A stretch of 64,000 bases of DNA. Origin: Antarctobacter heliothermus (GTDB lineage: Bacteria > Pseudomonadota > Alphaproteobacteria > Rhodobacterales > Rhodobacteraceae). Both the position numbers and the translations under genes were made by a program. This document shows, piece by piece, positions 1-9,193 of the stretch. The stretch covers positions 3,477,001 through 3,541,000 of the forward strand of contig NZ_CP022540.1 of NCBI RefSeq assembly GCF_002237555.1. The letters are read 5' to 3'. Below the pieces are notes generated by a model. The model was not told where the DNA came from. It did not search any database and saw only the letters and a program-made list of their open reading frames with translations. Within the stretch, counting starts at the first letter, position 1. Each line of letters starts with the position of its first letter.

Positions 1-924
1 CAACTGCGGGACATGGTGGTCCGTGACAACGATCTGATCGGCCAGACCATCACGATCAAGGTGCCGGCATCCGACCCATTTGACCAACTCAAGAAGGGGT
101 TGGTTGACCGAGAGACGCCCGAAGAACTGCGCCGTGTGAACAACCAACAAATCGCATGGTTCGACGCGCTGGCAGAGCGTGGCGAGATCAGCGAGCCGCT
201 CAACTGGGGTCTGATCACCAACGCCGACTCGCGCTTTCCAGAGCTTGCCGGTCTCAAGGGTGCCCTTGTCGGGTCGTTCTGGGCGCTGCTGGTGTGCTTC
301 CTGATCGCCTTTCCGATCGGGATCGGCGCGGCGATCTATCTCGAAGAGTTTGCCAAGCGGAACCGGGTCAGCGATCTGATCGAGGTGAACATCAACAACC
401 TCGCAGCGGTGCCTTCGGTGGTCTTTGGTCTGCTGGCGCTGGCTGTCTTTCTGGGCTGGTTCGGGATGCAGCGGTCCGCGCCGCTGGTGGGGGGTCTGAC
501 GCTGTCGCTGATGACCATGCCGACGATCATCATCGCCACGCGGGCCGCGCTGAAGGCGGTTCCTCCGTCGATCCGCGAGGCCGCGCTGGGGGTTGGCGCG
601 TCTCGGCAACAGGTGGTGTTCCACCACGTCCTGCCGCTTGCCATGCCGGGGATCCTGACCGGGACCATCATCGGTCTGGCGCAGGCGCTTGGCGAAACCG
701 CCCCGCTGCTGTTGATCGGGATGAACGCCTTTATCACTTCGGCACCCGAATGGCCGACCGATGCGGCAACGGCGCTGCCCACCCAGATCTTCATCTGGGC
801 CGACAGTCCGGAACGCGGCTTTGTAAGTCGAACCTCGGCGGCTATTCTGGTGCTGTTGGTGTTCCTCGTCACCATGAACGGCGTGGCGATCTACCTTCGC
901 AACAAGTTTGAGCGCCGCTGGTAA
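1..924 (+). CDS. pstA: Phosphate ABC transporter permease PstA (5' end missing)
   Basis: Inner-membrane permease of the high-affinity phosphate importer PstSCAB. The reading frame is open from base 1, so the N-terminus lies upstream; about 307 residues are visible. They contain several hydrophobic segments and the cytoplasmic coupling loop typical of ABC permeases (EAALGVGASRQQVVFHHVLP), followed by a run ending LGETAPLLLIG, as in PstA/PstC proteins. It is followed by pstB after 32 bp, then phoU and phoB, which is the standard pho order. A Pho box would be expected upstream of pstS, outside the window. The assignment rests on the motif and the neighbours. Confidence 0.95.
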   Translation, partial: QLRDMVVRDNDLIGQTITIKVPASDPFDQLKKGLVDRETPEELRRVNNQQIAWFDALAERGEISEPLNWGLITNADSRFPELAGLKGALVGSFWALLVCFLIAFPIGIGAAIYLEEFAKRNRVSDLIEVNINNLAAVPSVVFGLLALAVFLGWFGMQRSAPLVGGLTLSLMTMPTIIIATRAALKAVPPSIREAALGVGASRQQVVFHHVLPLAMPGILTGTIIGLAQALGETAPLLLIGMNAFITSAPEWPTDAATALPTQIFIWADSPERGFVSRTSAAILVLLVFLVTMNGVAIYLRNKFERRW

Positions 925-956
925 GGGCCGGGCTGCGGGACTAGGAAAGCAAGAAA

Positions 957-1757
957 ATGTACGACGTACCGACGAATATGGAGAGCAACGTGGAGCAGCA
1001 GGACATCAAGATCAGCGCCCGCAAGGTGCAGGTCTATTACGGCACCAACCATGCCATCAAAGACGTGGACTGCGAGATCCAGGACAAGACCGTGACCGCC
1101 TTTATCGGTCCATCGGGTTGTGGCAAATCCACCTTTTTGCGCTGCTTGAACCGGATGAACGACAGCATCGACATTTGCCGCATCGAAGGCGACATCACGA
1201 TCGATGGTCAGGACATCTATGACAAGCGCGTCGACCCGGTTCAATTGCGCGCCAAGGTCGGCATGGTGTTCCAGAAACCGAACCCGTTTCCCAAGTCGAT
1301 CTATGACAATGTTGCTTATGGCCCGCGTATCCACGGTCTGGCCAAGAACAAGGCCGATCTGGACGTGATCGTCGAGCGCTCACTGCGCCGCGCGGCGATC
1401 TGGGAAGAGGTCAAGGACCGGCTGGACGGGCCGGGCACTGGCCTGTCGGGTGGTCAGCAACAGCGCCTGTGCATCGCGCGCGCCGTGGCGACCGAACCCG
1501 AGGTTCTTTTGATGGACGAACCCTGTTCAGCGCTGGACCCCATCGCCACCAGCCAGGTTGAGGAACTGATTGACGAACTGCGGCAAGAGTATTCGGTGGT
1601 CATCGTGACACACTCGATGCAACAGGCCGCGCGCGTCAGCCAGAAGACGGCGTTCTTTCACCTTGGCCATCTGGTGGAATACGGCGACACCGGCAAGATC
1701 TTTACAAATCCGGTCGACAGCCGGACCGAAAGCTACATCACAGGGCGGATCGGATAA
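957..1757 (+). CDS. pstB: Phosphate ABC transporter ATPase PstB
   Basis: Cytoplasmic ATPase that energises phosphate import through PstA/PstC. The 266-residue protein has Walker [10 protein letters not shown] at residues 51-59, the ABC signature LSGGQ at 163-167, Walker B VLLMDEP at 183-189 and the switch His219. The segment [20 protein letters not shown] is typical of PstB. The start ATG has AGGAAAG about 7 bases upstream. The stop codon TAA shares one base with the phoU start (TAATG), so the two are translationally coupled. Confidence 0.97.
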   Translation: MYDVPTNMESNVEQQDIKISARKVQVYYGTNHAIKDVDCEIQDKTVTAFIGPSGCGKSTFLRCLNRMNDSIDICRIEGDITIDGQDIYDKRVDPVQLRAKVGMVFQKPNPFPKSIYDNVAYGPRIHGLAKNKADLDVIVERSLRRAAIWEEVKDRLDGPGTGLSGGQQQRLCIARAVATEPEVLLMDEPCSALDPIATSQVEELIDELRQEYSVVIVTHSMQQAARVSQKTAFFHLGHLVEYGDTGKIFTNPVDSRTESYITGRIG

Positions 1758-2509
1758 TGAAAGAGCTCAACCAACATATCGCAAGCGCGTTTGATCGTGA
1801 TCTTGAAGGCATACAAGCCAAGATCATGAAGATGGGTGGCCTTGCCGAGGCTGCCATCGTGAACGCGGCCAAGTCGCTGGAAACCCGCGACGAAGAGCTG
1901 GCCAATCAGGTGCGCACCGGCGATGCGGCCATCGACGCGCTGGAGGAAAGCCTCAACGAAGAGGCGGCCCGCGTGATCGCTCTGCGCGCGCCCACCGCGT
2001 CGGACCTGCGGATCGTCCTGTCGGTCATGCGCATGTCGGCCAATCTGGAACGGATCGGCGATCTGTCCAAGAACATGGCCAAGCGCACGACCGTGCTGGT
2101 ACAGATGCAGCCCATCGGCGGCACGACGCAGTCGCTACGCCGGATGGCGCGCGATGTCGAACTGATGCTCAAGGACGCGCTGGACGCCTATATCCAGCGC
2201 GACGAGGCGCTGGCGCTGGACGTGATCGAACGCGACCGTGACGTCGATCAGATGTACAACACGCTGTTCCGCGAGTTTCTGACCTTCATGCTGGAAGACC
2301 CGCGCAACATCACGGCCTGCATGCATCTGCACTTCATCGCCAAGAACATCGAACGCATGGGCGATCATGTGACGTCGATTGCCGAACAGGTCGTGTTCCT
2401 GACATCGGGGCGCAAGCCGGACGACATTCGCATCAAGGATGACCGCACCTCGACCGACCCCCGCCTGTCCATGGAAGGGCTGGACGGCGACGAGGACAGT
2501 GAGGATTGA
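1757..2509 (+). CDS. phoU: Phosphate signalling protein PhoU
   Basis: Negative regulator linking Pst transporter activity to the PhoR/PhoB two-component system. The 250-residue all-helical protein shows the duplicated PhoU repeat. Each half has the metal-binding-type pattern around ANLERIGDLSKNMAKR and KNIERMGDHVTSIAE. It starts on the last base of pstB and is followed after 4 bp by phoB. The acidic tail (GDEDSED) is a minor extension. Nothing unusual. Confidence 0.96.
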   Translation: MKELNQHIASAFDRDLEGIQAKIMKMGGLAEAAIVNAAKSLETRDEELANQVRTGDAAIDALEESLNEEAARVIALRAPTASDLRIVLSVMRMSANLERIGDLSKNMAKRTTVLVQMQPIGGTTQSLRRMARDVELMLKDALDAYIQRDEALALDVIERDRDVDQMYNTLFREFLTFMLEDPRNITACMHLHFIAKNIERMGDHVTSIAEQVVFLTSGRKPDDIRIKDDRTSTDPRLSMEGLDGDEDSED

Positions 2510-2513
2510 ACCG

Positions 2514-3203
2514 ATGGCCGCAGATCAGCCGACAGTTCTGGTGGTCGAGGACGAAGCCGCCCAGCGTGAGGTCCTGACCTACAACCTCGAAGCAGAGGGG
2601 TTCCGCGTTGCGCGCGCCGAAAACGGCGAAGAGGCGTTGATCCTGCTCGACGAGGAAAACCCGGACATCATCGTGTTGGACTGGATGTTGCCCAATGTGT
2701 CCGGGATCGAGGTGTGCCGCCAGATCAAGACCCGCCCCGATACACGCAACGTGCCGATCATCATGCTCTCGGCCCGCTCGGAAGAGGTGGACCGGGTGCG
2801 TGGGTTGGAAACCGGGGCGGATGACTATGTGGTCAAACCCTATTCGGTGATCGAATTGATGGCGCGCGTGCGCGCGCAACTGCGCCGCACCCGCCCTGCG
2901 GCGGCGGGTCTGCGGCTGGAGTATCAGGACATCATGCTCGATTCCGAAACCCACCGCGTCACGCGCAACGACAAGTCGCTCAAGCTGGGTCCGACCGAAT
3001 TTCGCCTGCTGACCACCTTTATGGAAAAGCCGGGCCGGGTCTGGTCGCGCGAGCAACTGTTGGACCGGGTCTGGGGGCGCGACATCTATGTCGACACGCG
3101 CACCGTTGACGTCCATATCGGGCGGCTGCGCAAGGCGTTGTGCCAGCATGGCGGCGGTGATCCACTGCGCACGGTGCGGGGCGCGGGCTACGCGCTTGGC
3201 TGA
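2514..3203 (+). CDS. phoB: Phosphate regulon response regulator PhoB
   Basis: OmpR-class DNA-binding response regulator that activates the phosphate-starvation regulon. From the ATG at 2514 the protein has 229 residues, the usual PhoB length. It has a receiver domain with acidic pocket EDE at 12-14, phospho-acceptor Asp56 in VLDWMLP and Lys108 in VVKPY, then a winged-helix domain ending VRGAGYALG. A longer frame from 2439 would overlap phoU and adds an unrelated N-terminus, so I rejected it. A strong terminator follows. No phoR lies next to it here; it may be upstream of pstS. Confidence 0.96.
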   Translation: MAADQPTVLVVEDEAAQREVLTYNLEAEGFRVARAENGEEALILLDEENPDIIVLDWMLPNVSGIEVCRQIKTRPDTRNVPIIMLSARSEEVDRVRGLETGADDYVVKPYSVIELMARVRAQLRRTRPAAAGLRLEYQDIMLDSETHRVTRNDKSLKLGPTEFRLLTTFMEKPGRVWSREQLLDRVWGRDIYVDTRTVDVHIGRLRKALCQHGGGDPLRTVRGAGYALG

Positions 3204-3223
3204 CAGTGCCCTAAGTGCCTGAC

Positions 3224-3261
3224 AAAGGCCGGACCGTTGCACAACGGTCCGGCCTTTTTTT
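3224..3261 (+). terminator. Rho-independent terminator after phoB
   Basis: A perfect inverted repeat, AAAGGCCGGACCGTTG paired with CAACGGTCCGGCCTTT, is followed directly by a T run. It ends the pst-pho operon and separates it from the next gene. Confidence 0.93.
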
Positions 3262-3347
3262 CGTTTTTCGTCCGGTTGGAACTGCATTTGCTTGAACTCT
3301 GCCGCGACTGCGTCATTTTGTTCCGAAATTGTGCTCACGGGGGTCTC

Positions 3348-4649
3348 ATGTTTCGTTTTCTTGCCGCGTTCTTTGCCTTGGTTATATCCGTCACCGCCGC
3401 CTCGGCGCATGAGGTGCGTCCCGCCATCGGCGATCTGTCTACCGGCGAGGACGGCGTGGCGCTGGTCCTGCGCCTGAGCATGGAGCCGGTTCTGGCCGGC
3501 GTCGATCTGGAAGGGGTCGAGGACACCAACGACACCGACCGCGCCGATGTGGTGGACCGACTGCGTGCCCAAGACCCTGACGCGCTGAAGGCCCAGATCG
3601 AATCCGCCATGGGCGGCGTGCTGGACCAGATCGCCGTTGCGGCGGATGGCACCGACGTGCCCCTGACGGTGACGGACATTCAGGTCGACGACGTGCCACA
3701 GGTCGATCTGCCACGCGAATCGAGGGTGTTCCTGTCAGGCGATCTGCCGGGGGGCGCACAGGTTCTGACCGTCACCTGGCCGTCAGAATACGGCACGCTG
3801 ATCCTGCGGCAAATAGATGTGGAGGACGGCTTTACCGGCTATCTGACCGGCGGCACCTCTGATCCCATCGCCATTGGGGGCGGCGACGCCATGTCCGGTC
3901 TGGGCACCTTCAACTACTACATCCCGGTCGGGTTTGAGCACATCTTGCCCATGGGACTGGATCATATCCTGTTTGTGCTGGGGCTGTTCTTTCTTTCCAC
4001 GCGGATGGGCCCGCTGCTTTGGCAGATCTCGGCGTTTACGCTGGCGCATACGGTGACTCTGGCCCTTGGGGCGCTGGGGTATGTCAACATCCCCGGCAAT
4101 ATCGTCGAGCCGATCATCGCCGCCTCTATCGTCTATGTCGCAGTCGAAAACATCGTCTCTGACAAACTGCACCGCTGGCGACCGCTGGTCATCTTTGTCT
4201 TTGGCCTGTTGCACGGACTGGGCTTTGCAAGCGTTCTGGGAGAGTTCGGTCTGCCTGCGGATCAGTTCATCCCGGCGCTGATCGGGTTCAACGTCGGTGT
4301 GGAATTGGGCCAGTTGACGGTAATTGCCATCGCGTTCCTGTTGGTGTTCCTTGCGCAGCGGGTGGACGCCGGGCGCACCGATCTGCGCACCGGGCAAGTG
4401 GTCTACGGAATCCTTGCGTTGGGGTTCGTGGCGCTTGGTTTTGTTCTGAATGGGCCGGGCTTTACCGAAACGATGGGTGCTGGCGCGCCGGTGTTCCTGT
4501 GGCCATTGGCCGGGCTCAGCGTGCTGTGCCTGCTTTCGGCGACCTTTGTCAGCGACGTGCGGGCCTATCGCCATTTCGTCGCTGTGCCAGCCTCGCTGGC
4601 CATTGCCTGTGTCGGCGCATATTGGTTCGTCGAACGCGTTTTCCTGTGA
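3348..4649 (+). CDS. HupE/UreJ-like membrane protein
   Basis: The 433-residue protein has a signal peptide ([20 protein letters not shown]), then about 170 polar residues predicted outside the membrane, then six or seven hydrophobic segments beginning near [21 protein letters not shown]. The [12 protein letters not shown] and [10 protein letters not shown] segments are typical of the HupE/UreJ_2 family, whose members include metal permeases; the substrate here is unknown. An upstream TTG in frame at 3237 would lie inside the phoB terminator hairpin, so I chose the ATG that opens the signal peptide. There is no nickel-enzyme gene nearby, so a nickel role cannot be argued from context. Confidence 0.82.
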   Translation: MFRFLAAFFALVISVTAASAHEVRPAIGDLSTGEDGVALVLRLSMEPVLAGVDLEGVEDTNDTDRADVVDRLRAQDPDALKAQIESAMGGVLDQIAVAADGTDVPLTVTDIQVDDVPQVDLPRESRVFLSGDLPGGAQVLTVTWPSEYGTLILRQIDVEDGFTGYLTGGTSDPIAIGGGDAMSGLGTFNYYIPVGFEHILPMGLDHILFVLGLFFLSTRMGPLLWQISAFTLAHTVTLALGALGYVNIPGNIVEPIIAASIVYVAVENIVSDKLHRWRPLVIFVFGLLHGLGFASVLGEFGLPADQFIPALIGFNVGVELGQLTVIAIAFLLVFLAQRVDAGRTDLRTGQVVYGILALGFVALGFVLNGPGFTETMGAGAPVFLWPLAGLSVLCLLSATFVSDVRAYRHFVAVPASLAIACVGAYWFVERVFL

Positions 4650-4685
4650 AACGACCCGTGCGGGCGGCATCGCGGGGCAGGGGGC

Positions 4686-4714
4686 TTGCACCCTGCCCGG
4701 ACCTGCTGTAAAGG
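4686..4714 (+). promoter_or_regulatory. Possible rpsB promoter
   Basis: TTGCAC and TAAAGG lie 17 bp apart in the 184-bp gap before rpsB. The -35 is good and the -10 poor. Position and spacing fit, but the call is tentative. The remaining leader of about 115 bases could carry S2 autoregulation; I see no diagnostic structure. Confidence 0.33.
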
Positions 4715-4833
4715 CCGCTCCACGTACTCCGCAGGCGGGGGCGGGCACTTTGGGGGAGACATCCCCAAACGTCCACCGGTTGAGGCATCCGCCTTGATCC
4801 CCCGCCAAGGCATAAACCGGAAAGGATAGAAGC

Positions 4834-5610
4834 ATGGCTCTTCCCGAGTTCAACATGCGTCAGCTGCTCGAAGCTGGCGTTCACTTTGGCCACCAGACGC
4901 AGCGCTGGAATCCCCGCATGGGCGAGTTCATCTACGGCGCGCGCAACGGCATCCACATCATGGACCTGACGCAGACCGTTCCGATGCTGGACGCGGCGCT
5001 GAACGCGATCCGTGACTGCGTTGCCAAAAACGGCCGCGTGCTGTTTGTCGGCACCAAGCGTCAGGCCGCACAGCCGATCGCCGAAGCCGCTGAAAAATGC
5101 GCACAGTATTACATGAACCACCGTTGGCTGGGCGGCACGCTCACCAACTGGCAGACCGTTTCCAAGTCGATCAACCGCCTGCGGGAAATCGACGAAAAGA
5201 TGGAAAACGGCGCCGAGGGCCTGACCAAGAAAGAGCGTCTTGGCATGGAACGCGACCAGACAAAGCTTCAGGCATCGCTGGGCGGTATCCGTGAGATGGG
5301 CGGCGTGCCGGACATGCTGTTCGTCATCGACGTCAAGAAAGAAGCACTGGCCGTGGCCGAAGCGAACAAGCTGGGCATCCCGGTTGTCGCCATCGTCGAC
5401 ACCAACTGCTCGCCCGCTGGCATCGACTACATCATCCCCGGCAACGACGACGCGGCCCGCGCCATTGCGCTGTACTGCGATCTGGTCAGCCGCGCTGCTC
5501 TGGACGGGATGACCGGCCAGATGGAAGCCGCCGGCATCGACCTTGGCGCGCTTGAAGATGCGCCCGTCGAAGAGACGCTGGTCGAAGCTGGTGAAAAAGC
5601 CGAAGGCTGA
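4834..5610 (+). CDS. rpsB: 30S ribosomal protein S2
   Basis: Small-subunit ribosomal protein S2, which binds last on the 30S head and contacts S1. The 258 residues match the family length. Diagnostic segments are [17 protein letters not shown] at the N-terminus, [10 protein letters not shown], and the C-terminal [27 protein letters not shown] precedes the ATG at good spacing. The gene is upstream of tsf, the near-universal bacterial order, and both are probably co-transcribed. Confidence 0.98.
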   Translation: MALPEFNMRQLLEAGVHFGHQTQRWNPRMGEFIYGARNGIHIMDLTQTVPMLDAALNAIRDCVAKNGRVLFVGTKRQAAQPIAEAAEKCAQYYMNHRWLGGTLTNWQTVSKSINRLREIDEKMENGAEGLTKKERLGMERDQTKLQASLGGIREMGGVPDMLFVIDVKKEALAVAEANKLGIPVVAIVDTNCSPAGIDYIIPGNDDAARAIALYCDLVSRAALDGMTGQMEAAGIDLGALEDAPVEETLVEAGEKAEG

Positions 5611-5660
5611 TTGCCTTCGCGGGCGGTGTCGCAAAAGCGATACATGCCCATGACATGAGG

Positions 5661-5700
5661 GGTGGCCAAAGCTGCGGGTTTCAGATCCGCGGCGGCCACC
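5661..5700 (+). other. Structured RNA hairpin between rpsB and tsf
   Basis: GGTGGCC pairs with GGCCACC, and nested inside it GCTGCGG pairs with CCGCGGC (one G-U), giving a two-part stem of about 14 bp with an AAA bulge. No T run follows, so it is not a standard terminator. It could be a processing site or mild attenuator that sets the S2:EF-Ts ratio; that role is inference. Confidence 0.55.
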
Positions 5701-5737
5701 CGACCTCCTGCAATGAGACGATGAGGAGAGCCAAACC

Positions 5738-6613
5738 ATGGCGATCACTGCTGCACAGGTGAAAGAACTGCGCGAAATGACTGGCGCGGGCATGATGGAT
5801 GCCAAAAAAGCGCTGGTGGAAACCGACGGCGACATGGAAGCGGCCATTGATTGGCTCCGCACCAAAGGTCTGGCCAAGGCCGCCAAGAAATCCGGTCGTA
5901 CCGCAGCCGAGGGCCTTGTGGCCGTCGAGGTTGCCGGTGGCAAGGGTGTGGCCGTCGAGGTCAACTCGGAAACCGACTTCGTCGCCAAGAACGCCGACTT
6001 CCAGAAGATGGTTGGCGGGATTGCCAAAGCCGCGCTGGGTGTTTCGGACGTTGAGGCGCTCAAGACCGCCGACATGGGTGGCAAACCCGTGGCCGACGTG
6101 ATCACCGACAAGATCGCCACCATCGGCGAGAACATGTCGCTGCGCCGTATGGCAACGGTCGAAGGTGACGTTGTTGCGGCCTATGTCCACAACGCGGCGA
6201 CCGACGGCATGGGCCAGATCGGTGTTCTGGTTGCGCTGAAGGGCGGCACCGAAGAGTTCGGCAAGCAGGTTGGCATGCACATCGCCGCCATGAACCCCGC
6301 TGCGCTGAACGAATCCTCGCTCGATCCGTCCGTGGTCGAGAAGGAAAAGCAGATCCAGATCGACATCGCCAAGGAATCGGGCAAGCCCGACGCCGTGATC
6401 GAAAAGATGATCGTTGGCCGCATGAAGAAGTTCATGGCTGAGGTGACTCTGCTGGGCCAACAGTTCGCGCTGGACACCGACAAGACCGTCGAGCAGGCCG
6501 CCAAGGACGCGGGCGCTGAGGTTGTCGGCTTTGTGCGGATGCAGGTTGGCGAAGGCATCGAAAAAGTCCAAGAGGACTTTGCCGCCGAAGTGGCCAAGGC
6601 CGCTCAGGGCTGA
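5738..6613 (+). CDS. tsf: Translation elongation factor Ts
   Basis: Guanine-nucleotide exchange factor for EF-Tu. The 291-residue protein has the N-terminal UBA-like segment with [19 protein letters not shown], the core motif [13 protein letters not shown] that contacts EF-Tu, and the usual two-lobed core with [14 protein letters not shown] lies before the ATG. A strong terminator lies 50 bp after the stop codon. Confidence 0.98.
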   Translation: MAITAAQVKELREMTGAGMMDAKKALVETDGDMEAAIDWLRTKGLAKAAKKSGRTAAEGLVAVEVAGGKGVAVEVNSETDFVAKNADFQKMVGGIAKAALGVSDVEALKTADMGGKPVADVITDKIATIGENMSLRRMATVEGDVVAAYVHNAATDGMGQIGVLVALKGGTEEFGKQVGMHIAAMNPAALNESSLDPSVVEKEKQIQIDIAKESGKPDAVIEKMIVGRMKKFMAEVTLLGQQFALDTDKTVEQAAKDAGAEVVGFVRMQVGEGIEKVQEDFAAEVAKAAQG

Positions 6614-6662
6614 TCTCTGAGTTGATCCTTTGGGCTGATCGGGCCTGAACGCACCATCATCA

Positions 6663-6694
6663 ACGCCCCGAACGCAGTTCGGGGCGTCTTTTTT
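6663..6694 (+). terminator. Rho-independent terminator after tsf
   Basis: ACGCCCCGAAC pairs with GTTCGGGGCGT around a 3-base loop, and TCTTTTTT follows. It ends the rpsB-tsf transcript. Confidence 0.93.
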
Positions 6695-7148
6695 GCGTTT
6701 GGCGGCACCAAATGCAACGTCTTTGAGCGAACCACCGCCGGAACGGGCGTCCCCGACAGACTTGCCTTGCCGGAACGGCCAAGGCTCCGCATGGTAGTAA
6801 GAGATGGCGTACCGCGATTATCAGGGCAGGGCGCACGGAGAAAACTGAGGATAGGATTCGGGGCCCCCAGTGAGACATTGGGGATGAGATCCAGGGACCC
6901 CGAAAGAGTGCTGGCCGACGGACGCGATAATTACGCCGTCGAACCAGCGTCCGGCAAACACCGGAAGGCACCGCAGGGCCCGGAAATTAGCGGGTTGCGG
7001 TTCCTTTGCTCCATGGCCAAAGCCACCACTCACGGAACAAGGGAACAATCGCAATTTACTTTTCGTAAAGGAAGTACGGATTTCCTGACTGAAGGGTAAA
7101 ATGCCCGGACTCACGCAAATTTTAAGTGAATCGACGGATGGTTTCCCT
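6695..7148. other. Gene-free stretch
   Basis: I see no convincing gene here. A frame of 110 codons with a TTG start exists on the plus strand, but it has no ribosome-binding site, low-complexity basic content and no family resemblance. No tRNA or strong hairpin was found. Confidence 0.5.
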
Positions 7149-7178
7149 TTGACATCAAGGTCTTGGCTAGGCTGTTAT
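7149..7178 (+). promoter_or_regulatory. Sigma-70-type promoter pointing antisense into the luxR-type gene
   Basis: A consensus -35 TTGACA and a -10-like TGTTAT are separated by 18 bp. Predicted transcription starts near 7185 and runs rightward, antisense to the 3' end of the LuxR-type gene. No plus-strand gene lies downstream, so its product would be an antisense or non-coding RNA. Confidence 0.4.
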
Positions 7179-7182
7179 TTTG

Positions 7183-7234
7183 TTGTGCAGCCAACATGTA
7201 CATTTTTTTCATTGTGCAGCCAGAATGTACATTT
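7183..7234. repeat. 23-bp direct repeat at the 3' end of the luxR-type gene
   Basis: Two 23-bp units, 7183-7205 and 7212-7234, match at 21 positions. Both begin TTGTGCAGCCA and end ATGTACATTT. The right unit encodes the last residues of the LuxR-type protein (MYILAAQ) and the left unit lies just beyond the stop codon. It looks like a local duplication of the gene end. Confidence 0.8.
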
Positions 7235-7973
7235 GGTTGTGAAACGCCGCTTTGGCCACGGCCTGCGCTGTGGTTTCCACATTTAGCGTTTCACGGGCGA
7301 GGCGCAGATGCTTCTCAATCGTGGCCTGTGTCAGGCCCATGATCGTTGCAATGTCTTGCATCGTCTTGCCGTCACCAACCCATTCCAACGCCTCGCGCTG
7401 GCGTGGTGTCAGGTTCTGACCCGCCAGCGGCAGCGGCAAGGTCATGATCTTGAGATGCACCAGATTGTTCAGCAGAATGATATCCTGGCCATGCTTTGCC
7501 CAGATAGCATCAGCCTCGTCCTGGTTCAGCTCGGGGCGCGTGGTCAGCGAAATCGCCCCTTTGGCGCGATGTGACACCGACTGAAAGCTGATGGTATAAC
7601 CCGCGTGGACCTTGTGCTGCAGGTTGAAGGCCACCACCTTGGCCGCTTTCTCGTCCAGCGTGCCCTTGTTGATCTGCTCGACCATCGCGCGCCAGCTGCT
7701 ATGACCCTCGTTCTCCAGCGCCCAGCGGACCATCGGCGCGTAGCGGTACAGACCGTCTTCGACAAAACCCTTGCGGTAGGCGGGGCTATGGTTGGTCAGT
7801 ACGATAAAGTCATTCGGATCGCCAAAACTCGTCGCCGTCATGAAGCGCGTGAACCCATAGATCAGCCGGTCAAACCCATAGCTGTCCATCTGCGCGCAGT
7901 GCATTTCCCAAAGTTCCTGCACGTCGTGGGCGTTGGTCACGTCGATCAGGTAATCTCTCAGCTCGGGGGTCAT
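7209..7973 (-). CDS. LuxR-family regulator with autoinducer-binding domain
   Basis: Transcription factor of 254 residues. The first 170 or so form an autoinducer-binding-type (N-acyl-homoserine-lactone sensor) domain with the YGFDRLIYGFTRF and SWRAMVEQ segments. The last 65 form a LuxR/FixJ helix-turn-helix beginning LTPRQREALEWVGDGKTMQDIA. No luxI-type synthase is in the window, so it may be a 'solo' receptor or answer a distant synthase. Its ATG overlaps the aroQ stop codon (ATGA), so the pair is probably one operon. The 3' end carries a partial tandem duplication. The ligand is unknown. Confidence 0.88.
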   Translation of the reverse strand: MTPELRDYLIDVTNAHDVQELWEMHCAQMDSYGFDRLIYGFTRFMTATSFGDPNDFIVLTNHSPAYRKGFVEDGLYRYAPMVRWALENEGHSSWRAMVEQINKGTLDEKAAKVVAFNLQHKVHAGYTISFQSVSHRAKGAISLTTRPELNQDEADAIWAKHGQDIILLNNLVHLKIMTLPLPLAGQNLTPRQREALEWVGDGKTMQDIATIMGLTQATIEKHLRLARETLNVETTAQAVAKAAFHNQMYILAAQ

Positions 7974-8413
7974 GGCCGCGTCTCCAGAAAGCCCAACAAG
8001 GCGTCTATGGCCAACTTATAGCTGTTTACGCCAAATCCCGCTATGACGCCGATGGCGACCGGCGCAATAAATGACGTGTGGCGGAAACTCTCCCGCGCGT
8101 GGACGTTTGAAAGGTGCATTTCCACGGTGGGCATTTCGGTGCCCTTGATCGCATCCATCAACGCAATAGAGGTGTGCGTATAGGCCCCGGCGTTCAGCAC
8201 GATCCCGGCATGTTTGCCGCGCGCCTCGTGGATGTGGGTGACAAGCGCGCCCTCGTGGTTGGACTGTGCGCAGGTGACGTCAATCCCGTGCGTCTTGCCG
8301 TGCGCCACACACATCTCCTCGACATCGGCGAGGGTCGTGTGGCCATAGATCTCCGGCTGGCGTGTCCCCAAAAGATTGAGATTGGGGCCATTGAGTACAA
8401 GGATAGAGGTCAT
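7970..8413 (-). CDS. aroQ: Type II 3-dehydroquinate dehydratase
   Basis: Shikimate-pathway enzyme converting 3-dehydroquinate to 3-dehydroshikimate. The 147 residues match the type II family. Visible motifs are LNGPNLNLLGTRQPEIYG with the catalytic Tyr, QSNHEGALVTHIHEA, the NAGAYTHTSIAL segment and the EMHLSNVHARESFRH active-site region with catalytic His. It is the first gene of a two-gene leftward unit and overlaps the LuxR-type gene by 4 bp. That pairing is unusual for a biosynthetic enzyme. Confidence 0.96.
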   Translation of the reverse strand: MTSILVLNGPNLNLLGTRQPEIYGHTTLADVEEMCVAHGKTHGIDVTCAQSNHEGALVTHIHEARGKHAGIVLNAGAYTHTSIALMDAIKGTEMPTVEMHLSNVHARESFRHTSFIAPVAIGVIAGFGVNSYKLAIDALLGFLETRP

Positions 8414-8573
8414 GCGCGTCTCCGGTGCTTTGGCCGGTTGGTAAAGGGCGCCGCGCTACGCTGTCCAGCGTCCCACAGCAGCGGTTGGTGATTTGCCATC
8501 AATCGTTGCGCGGGGGACGCGAATTTCCGGGGGTGTACCGCGAGTTTTCAACATGGTGGCGTCGCCATACCAA

Positions 8574-8585
8574 TAGACCGGTCTA
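8574..8585. promoter_or_regulatory. Palindromic operator-like site
   Basis: TAGACCGGTCTA is a perfect 12-bp palindrome of the kind bound by TetR-family repressors (NemR-like sites have this form). It lies between the divergent aroQ and the secreted-protein gene. No tetR gene is adjacent, so the binder is unknown. Confidence 0.5.
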
Positions 8586-8593
8586 GGGCGTGC

Positions 8594-8641
8594 CTGACGT
8601 ACTTTGGATGCGCCCTATAATTACATAATACTGATTATAGG
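8594..8641 (+). promoter_or_regulatory. Promoter with overlapping inverted repeat
   Basis: CTGACG and a perfect -10 TATAAT (8616-8621) lie 16 bp apart, pointing toward the gene at 8750. The -10 is part of an inverted repeat, CCTATAAT-N12-ATTATAGG, with arms at 8614-8621 and 8634-8641. A protein bound there would cover the promoter. The leader would be about 120 bases. Confidence 0.45.
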
Positions 8642-8749
8642 AATTGCAGATGGCGGTTTACCCTCGTCCCATCAGACCTGTGATCAGCGCTTGCGTCTGG
8701 CTCCATTGACGTCAAACTGCGCACGAAACAACTCTAACGGGAGAATTAA

Positions 8750-9157
8750 ATGACACTTCGTTTCATCGCCGCTGCCACCCTTGCGTTTGGTCTGGCCCAA
8801 CCCGCCGTGGCCCAGGACATGATCGACGCAGCGGCAATGGCTGACTATATCACTGGAAAGGCGTATCAGGGCATCAATCCCGAAACCAATGAGCCTGTCG
8901 CCAGCGTGGTCTACCATGCGGATGGCACCTCTACCCTCTGGATGGCCGGTCCGGACGGCACCACGCCCAAGGATGAGCCCGGCAGCTACCGGATCGAGAA
9001 CAACACCTATTGCACCCGGTATCTGAACTTCCGCGACAACAGTGAGAACTGCTTTACGCTAGAGGACATTGGCGACGGCAAGACACAGGCCTATTACACC
9101 GATGGCCGCACGGCGCTGATCCTGTCCCCGATCGAGATCCCCGATCGTTTCAAGTAA
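8750..9157 (+). CDS. Small secreted protein of unknown function
   Basis: The 135-residue protein has a clear signal peptide (MTLRFIAAATLAFGLAQPAVA, cleavage near AVA-QD), so it is predicted periplasmic. The mature part is polar, with two cysteines (in NTYCTRYL and SENCFTL) that could form a disulfide, and alternating strands. GGGAGAA precedes the ATG. I recognise no family. The upstream region has two operator-like dyads, suggesting tight regulation. Confidence 0.75.
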   Translation: MTLRFIAAATLAFGLAQPAVAQDMIDAAAMADYITGKAYQGINPETNEPVASVVYHADGTSTLWMAGPDGTTPKDEPGSYRIENNTYCTRYLNFRDNSENCFTLEDIGDGKTQAYYTDGRTALILSPIEIPDRFK

Positions 9158-9193
9158 CCATTGCGCCGTGCGCTGTAACTCATTGATAGGCGT

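Noticed and set aside
3237..3347. N-terminal extension of the HupE-like protein from a TTG
   Set aside because: It would start inside the phoB terminator and place a signal peptide in the middle of the protein.
6767..7099. 110-codon frame after tsf
   Set aside because: TTG start without a ribosome site, low-complexity basic composition and no recognisable domain.
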